A stretch of 35,445 nt of DNA from Bacteroidales bacterium (GTDB lineage Bacteria > Bacteroidota > Bacteroidia > Bacteroidales > Prolixibacteraceae), in contig JAATGF010000081.1 in assembly GCA_015654795.1 (NCBI GenBank), positions 1-35,445 of the forward strand, in the 5' to 3' direction. Positions 33,368 to 35,445 of this stretch are shown here, piece by piece. Every line of letters starts with the position of its first letter. Positions within the stretch are counted from its first letter, which is position 1. Position numbers and translations under genes: made by a program. Under the pieces are notes generated by a model. That model was not told where the DNA came from, ran no database searches, and saw nothing but the letters and a program-made list of their open reading frames with translations.

Positions 33368-33931
33368 GCGTTCCCTTTGAGAATCACCTTTTCTTTCCTT
33401 ATTTCAGCGCCAATGATCAATGAGGTTGCGGTGATTTTACTGTTTGGATGGGTTTGGATGGAAAGTTGCATTCATTTATATCTCAACAGGTTTAAGTATA
33501 GCCATACTTTCCGGATGGTTAATCGGGAAACTCAAACTGGAAAAGTGGGTTGCAGATTGGGTTTATAAATCAAGATTTGAAGCAATCGCTCAATCTGAAA
33601 CGAAACTAACCCTGAATGACAGGATTGATTTTGGCTATACTGCAATTAAAGATATCGTCGGCAAATATGGATTTACATTCTCCTTGGCATAGCCGTGGGT
33701 GCTGGTTTACATGGATATGTACCGGAAAACTTTATGGTCTCTGTCATGGACAAATTGCACTGGTATTCAGTGCCATTGTTTATACTGATCGGGTTATCAT
33801 TGCCTGAAATTATCATCCTTAAAAAGGTCTTGAAAATTCAATTGATCTTCATTTTTGTTGGAATCGTAACAGCAGGAATCCTGATTGTTGGCTTTTTGTT
33901 TCTAACGGTATATTTTAGATTGAACATATAG
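33368..33931 (+). pseudogene. ArsP-type permease (DUF318) pseudogene, truncated, frameshifted and internally deleted
   Basis: Three plus-strand frames together read FPLRITFSFLISAPMINEVAV-ILLFG, then GWKVAFIYISTGLSIAILSG through TLNDRIDFGYTAIKDIVGK, then WIYILLGIAVGAGLHGYVPE to WYSVPLFILIG directly followed by LSLPEIIILKKV and LQLIFIFVGIVTAGILIVGF. This is the second half of an ArsP-family permease. Defects: the N-terminal part is gone, there is a shift near 33440, a second shift near 33665, and the stretch of about 35 residues between FILIG and LSLPE that carries the family's G-x-PMYSN metal-related motif is deleted in frame. The reading is by eye from family memory; frames and deletion are clear, the exact join is approximate. 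Confidence 0.75.
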
Positions 33932-34272
33932 ACTAATTTCCGTCCATTCTCCCCCTAATCCCTTAATCCTGTAAATCCCAATTCCGATATTTTTCACTTC
34001 AGCCTGTCAACTTCTGCCTTGTAAACGTCAAGGGACTTCGGTTGTTGCTGATAAATTTGTACTGAACAACAACCCAAGCCACTCCGTCTTTTTACTTCTG
34101 TCTTCTGCCTATAAACTTCTGCCTTATAAGCGGTCAATCTTTAACGGGCAAAGATGACAGCCCCTCCCTCCTCTTTTCATCCCAATCCATTAATCCTGTA
34201 ATCCTAAATTCAGATATTGTGAGCCCTGTGTGTAACGCCTTTCATCCCACTCAATTACAAAAATCATTTTAA
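33932..34272. other. Intergenic pyrimidine-rich repeat tract
   Basis: No gene is seen. Two imperfect direct copies of TTAATCCTGTAAATCCCAAT-type sequence lie at 33963-33991 and 34190-34218. Between them ACTTCTGCCTT recurs at about 34010, 34097 and 34118. The stretch is C/T biased and reads like low-complexity phrase DNA common between genes in this phylum. Confidence 0.55.
33963..34218. repeat. Degenerate phrase repeats (TTAATCCTGTA and CTTCTGCCTT words)
   Basis: The left and right copies of the roughly 29-bp unit share TTAATCCTGTA, ATCC, AATTC and GATATT. The words CTTCTGCCTT and CTTCTGTCTTCTGCCT recur inside. They are direct, not inverted, repeats and carry no open frame or conserved hairpin. 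Confidence 0.5.
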
Positions 34273-34581
34273 TTGCTCATGACACTCAAACACCTGAAAG
34301 AGCGCTTTGCCGACCAGTCATGGCTCGTTTACGACCTAAAACGCGATTATGGTTTTTTCTACAACCGACAATCTATTGAAGAGGTAACACTCAACGAAAA
34401 ATCCTTCAACACGAGTAATGGCGGCGTACCGCTTAACTTATTACAGGAAGAAGAAACAGTTTCCCAAACAATATGTAAGGGCTATTGCCGGAATATCACC
34501 ATACGTGAGCGACTAAATCCGAAACTGCAAAAGCAGCATATGCCCAAACGATACTGGAAATTTTTGCCTGAAAAGAGGTGA
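34273..34581 (+). pseudogene. DUF4130 (TIGR03915-like) C-terminal fragment, copy B
   Basis: The frame reads LKHLKERFADQSWLVYDLKR, DYGFFYNRQSIEEVTLNEKS, and ends NPKLQKQHMPKRYWKFLPEKR. These match the C-terminal third of DUF4130 proteins, a putative DNA-metabolism/repair family usually paired with a radical-SAM partner. The frame is preceded by TAA at 34270, so the first ~150 residues are absent and the apparent start is TTG inside the domain. No partner gene is present. It is probably a dead remnant; a short functional protein is unlikely. A second, shorter copy lies at 17.9 kb. Confidence 0.7.
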
Positions 34582-34646
34582 ATGAATATTTTGCTACAGA
34601 TATAAACAGCTTAAAAACATACAAAAAGAGAAATATATAATTTATG
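34491..34646. repeat. Duplicated block, copy B
   Basis: Partner of 17955-18111, in the same orientation, about 156 bp. It spans the end of the DUF4130-like frame and 65 bp beyond it. The right edge of the similarity is 13 nt before a pair of AAAAGTATA words and about 60 nt before the IS inverted-repeat candidate. Confidence 0.8.
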
Positions 34647-34658
34647 TGTTTATTTCAA

Positions 34659-34702
34659 CCGAAAAGTATATCAGTAGTTCACTCCAAAAGTATACCAATT
34701 TT
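34659..34702. repeat. Tandem AAAAGTATA words near the IS end
   Basis: CCGAAAAGTATATCAGTA and CCAAAAGTATACCAAT are imperfect direct repeats 24 bp apart. Multiple short repeats at an end are a feature of some IS families (for example IS21), so this may be the remnant of another element. It is not proven. Confidence 0.3.
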
Positions 34703-34732
34703 AATTAGGGTCTGCTGAAAAAATAGAATGGT

Positions 34733-34763
34733 ATTGATATTTAGATAATTGTAGCTATCTTTG
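34733..34763 (+). promoter_or_regulatory. Transposase promoter
   Basis: ATTG (34733-34736), a 19-nt spacer and TATCTTTG (34756-34763), an exact TAnnTTTG box, lie 21 nt before the transposase ATG. Confidence 0.5.
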
Positions 34764-34784
34764 GATAACCAAGTGCAAGGAATT

Positions 34785-35445
34785 ATGACCAGAGCCAAAA
34801 GAAAACGTGCACCGACCCCTACCTATGTCAGCCCAAACCAGCTCACACTCGAAGCATTCGCATCTCCATTCGCCTCGCGGTTAAAGTCTGCCAATCGTTG
34901 GGTTGTGCTGGGCGACCTGATACCGTGGGATGAAATATGTGGAACTTACCTGAAACACGTCGGTATTAGCCGTACAGGACGACCGCCTTTAAGCCCCAGA
35001 GTTGTGATTGGTTCTCTGATTATTAAGCATATGATGAATCTTGATGACCGGGAAGTGGTGGATCAGATCTCAGAGAACATTTACATGCAATACTTTCTGG
35101 GTTATCACGGTTTCTCAATCGAGCCTCCTTTTGATCCCTCTCTTTTTGTTGAGTTCCGCAAGAAACTGGGTGCTGATCAGATCAATGCTATCAATGAGAA
35201 AATCATTTCATTGAAAACTCATCTTGAAACGCCAAAGGAGGAGTCAAAATCTGGTAATTCGGATGATGCTGATCAGAATTCTGCCGAAAATCAAAACAGA
35301 GGAAGGGTGATTTATGATGCAACTGCCTGTCCTCAGGACATTGCTTATCCGACAGACCTGAAGCTGCTTTCTGATGCGAGGGAGAAATCCGAACAGTTGA
35401 TTGACATACTCTATGATCCTGCTATTCACACAAAGAAGCCACGAA
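34785..35445 (+). CDS. IS5/IS1182-type transposase, N-terminal part (runs off the window)
   Basis: The frame from ATG 34785 runs 220 codons to the window end without a stop. Residues about 20-150 form the DUF772 (transposase InsH N-terminal) domain: GRPPLSPRVVIGSLIIKHMM, DDREVVDQISENIYMQYFLG, FDPSLFVEFRKKLG. At about 185-200 VIYDATACPQDIAYPTDL opens the DDE catalytic domain, with the first catalytic Asp in YDATACPQD. The remaining catalytic residues lie beyond the window. No frameshift or stop is seen, so this copy may be intact and active. It is the only evident intact mobile gene in the window. Confidence 0.88.
   Translation, partial: MTRAKRKRAPTPTYVSPNQLTLEAFASPFASRLKSANRWVVLGDLIPWDEICGTYLKHVGISRTGRPPLSPRVVIGSLIIKHMMNLDDREVVDQISENIYMQYFLGYHGFSIEPPFDPSLFVEFRKKLGADQINAINEKIISLKTHLETPKEESKSGNSDDADQNSAENQNRGRVIYDATACPQDIAYPTDLKLLSDAREKSEQLIDILYDPAIHTKKPR

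Larger units (their letters stand above)
34706..35445 (+). mobile_element. IS5/IS1182-type insertion sequence, left part
   Basis: The left end is taken at about 34706, where TAGGGTCTGCTGAAAAAA resembles terminal inverted repeats of Bacteroidota IS5/IS1182-type elements. A promoter and a transposase gene follow, and the element continues past the window. The right end and target duplication cannot be seen, so length and exact boundary are unknown. Confidence 0.65.

Noticed and set aside
1..35445. CRISPR array, rRNA operon or complete prophage
   Set aside because: No regularly spaced identical repeats with unique spacers, no rRNA text and no phage structural genes were found; the REP-like units are irregular and hairpin-centred.

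Overview
The window comes from a member of the Bacteroidota, probably an environmental anaerobe near Marinilabiliales/Prolixibacteraceae; that rank is inference from family content. Evidence for the phylum: two TonB-dependent receptors with carboxypeptidase-regulatory-like N-terminal domains, many phylum-typical families (DUF1080, DUF1343, DUF2023, DUF4857, DUF4876, DUF6850), A-rich leaders without clear Shine-Dalgarno sites, and several promoter candidates of the TTTG-N(17-23)-TAnnTTTG type. Base composition is moderately AT-rich.

Layout. 1-2.4 kb: REP-like hairpin repeats, a RhuM-family gene, a decayed fragment resembling a phage terminase small subunit, then tRNA-Val(TAC) on the minus strand; this looks like an island edge. 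2.7-4 kb: a DUF1080 secreted hydrolase and a small HTH protein, each with a terminator. 4.6-10.5 kb: a peptidoglycan-sugar salvage locus with a three-part NagZ-type GH3/serine hydrolase fusion, divergent from NamZ (DUF1343) and a sodium:solute symporter. 10.5-13 kb: a beta-helix lipoprotein and a secreted endonuclease/exonuclease/phosphatase-fold protein. 13.5-18 kb: a stand-alone TonB-dependent receptor and a Tat-exported Gfo/Idh/MocA oxidoreductase. 17.9-19.2 kb: a graveyard of gene fragments and repeats.

19.2-33.1 kb is the most interesting part. A TetR regulator and a CDF metal exporter lie next to two convergent gene runs. The plus-strand run has a TonB-dependent receptor, a DUF4876 lipoprotein, a DUF6850 barrel protein, long-chain flavodoxin, DUF2023 and an LCMT-like methyltransferase. 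The minus-strand run has an ABC ATPase with unusual catalytic residues, an ABC-2-like permease, DUF4857, a Cys/His OB-type lipoprotein and a PepSY-type membrane protein. Together they could form an envelope-spanning uptake and reduction system for iron, haem or another metal complex. Almost the same 21-bp inverted repeat lies upstream of both runs, which suggests shared control.

33.3-35.4 kb is a second decayed zone: a permease pseudogene with an internal deletion, tandem-like pyrimidine-rich repeats, a DUF4130 C-terminal fragment (part of which is duplicated at 17.9 kb), and the left end of an IS5/IS1182-type insertion sequence that runs off the window.
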